DNA of 6,058 nt from contig JAEYUE010000036.1 of assembly GCA_023433655.1 (NCBI GenBank), forward strand, positions 1-6,058, in the 5' to 3' direction. Origin of the DNA: Pseudomonadota bacterium. GTDB lineage: Bacteria; Pseudomonadota; Alphaproteobacteria; Caulobacterales; Caulobacteraceae. The stretch's first letter is position 1. Each line of letters starts with the position of its first letter. The position numbers were made by a program, and so were the translations under genes. Shown here piece after piece: positions 5,773-6,058 of the stretch. The notes below the pieces were generated by a model. That model had not been told where the DNA came from and did no database searches. It worked only from the letters and a program-made list of their open reading frames with translations.

Positions 5773-6058
5773 CAGTGGACTCCTTCCCGGGGCGTTTCCA
5801 TGAGCTCGACCAGCACCCCGCCCATGTCCTTCGGATGCAGGAAGATGATCGGCGTGCCGTGGGCCCCGATCCGGGGCTCGCCGGTGCCGAGGATGGTCGC
5901 CCCCCTGGCCCGGAGCGCATCACGCGCCGCCAGAATATCCTCGACCTCGAAACAGACGTGGTGCTGGCCGCCCTTGGGGTTCTTCGCCAGAAAGCCGTGG
6001 ATCGGCGAGTCGTCGCCCAGGGGCTCGATCAGCTCGATCTGGCTGTTGGGCAGGTCGA
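5772..6058 (-). CDS. mce: Methylmalonyl-CoA epimerase (C-terminal part, start outside the window)
   Basis: The enzyme interconverts (2R)- and (2S)-methylmalonyl-CoA, linking propionyl-CoA breakdown to succinyl-CoA through methylmalonyl-CoA mutase. The 94 residues present are the last two-thirds of a protein usually about 135 long; the first third and the start codon lie beyond base 6058, and the window ends within a codon. The VOC-fold pattern is clear: SQIELIEPLGDDSPI, then GGQHHVCFEV, GEPRIGAHGTPIIFLHPKD and GVLVELME. Expected metal ligands can be placed at the glutamine of SQIELIEP, a histidine of GGQHHV and the glutamate of VLVELME; the first histidine ligand would be in the missing part. 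The frame was read directly on the minus strand up to the TGA at 5772-5774. It is the first gene of the row within this window. Confidence 0.93.
   Translation of the reverse strand, partial: DLPNSQIELIEPLGDDSPIHGFLAKNPKGGQHHVCFEVEDILAARDALRARGATILGTGEPRIGAHGTPIIFLHPKDMGGVLVELMETPREGVH

Overview
This window looks like high-GC alphaproteobacterial chromosome, most likely from the Caulobacteraceae (Brevundimonas, Caulobacter or Phenylobacterium type). The evidence is an alphaproteobacterial DnaE N-terminus, a short prolyl-tRNA synthetase without the editing insertion, a DUF1467 protein next to methylmalonyl-CoA epimerase, and a LexA operator of the alphaproteobacterial form GTTC-N7-GTTC. The genus is an inference. 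All supported genes lie on the minus strand, so transcription runs from high to low coordinates. The long plus-strand reading frames are antisense shadows produced by GC-rich codon use.

In transcription order the right part holds a compact gene row. It begins with the 3' part of methylmalonyl-CoA epimerase (mce), then a two-helix DUF1467 membrane protein (1-base overlap), then a DUF3088-like thioredoxin-fold protein. After an 87-base gap come proS, a LolC/LolE-family permease (ATGA overlap with proS) and the ATPase lolD (8-base overlap with the permease). The last three are translationally linked and join proline tRNA charging with release of lipoproteins from the inner membrane. A small TPR-repeat protein follows 47 bases after lolD.

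The left part is the most interesting. Between the TPR gene and dnaE is a short promoter with TTGACT and TAGAAC elements 17 bases apart. A perfect LexA box overlaps its -10 element and a near-perfect second box fills the spacer. The promoter leads directly, through a GGAGG site, into a 31-codon reading frame for a basic-ended single-helix membrane peptide. Size, topology, SOS control and position upstream of dnaE match SidA, the SOS-induced cell-division inhibitor of Caulobacter crescentus. The window ends inside dnaE, the replicative DNA polymerase III alpha subunit, which seems to start at a TTG codon and may also receive transcription from the SOS promoter.

Points worth checking are the sidA-like gene and its tandem operators, a leucine in place of the Q-loop glutamine of LolD, and arginines in place of metal-binding histidines in the DnaE PHP domain. 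No rRNA or tRNA genes, CRISPR arrays or mobile elements were seen.
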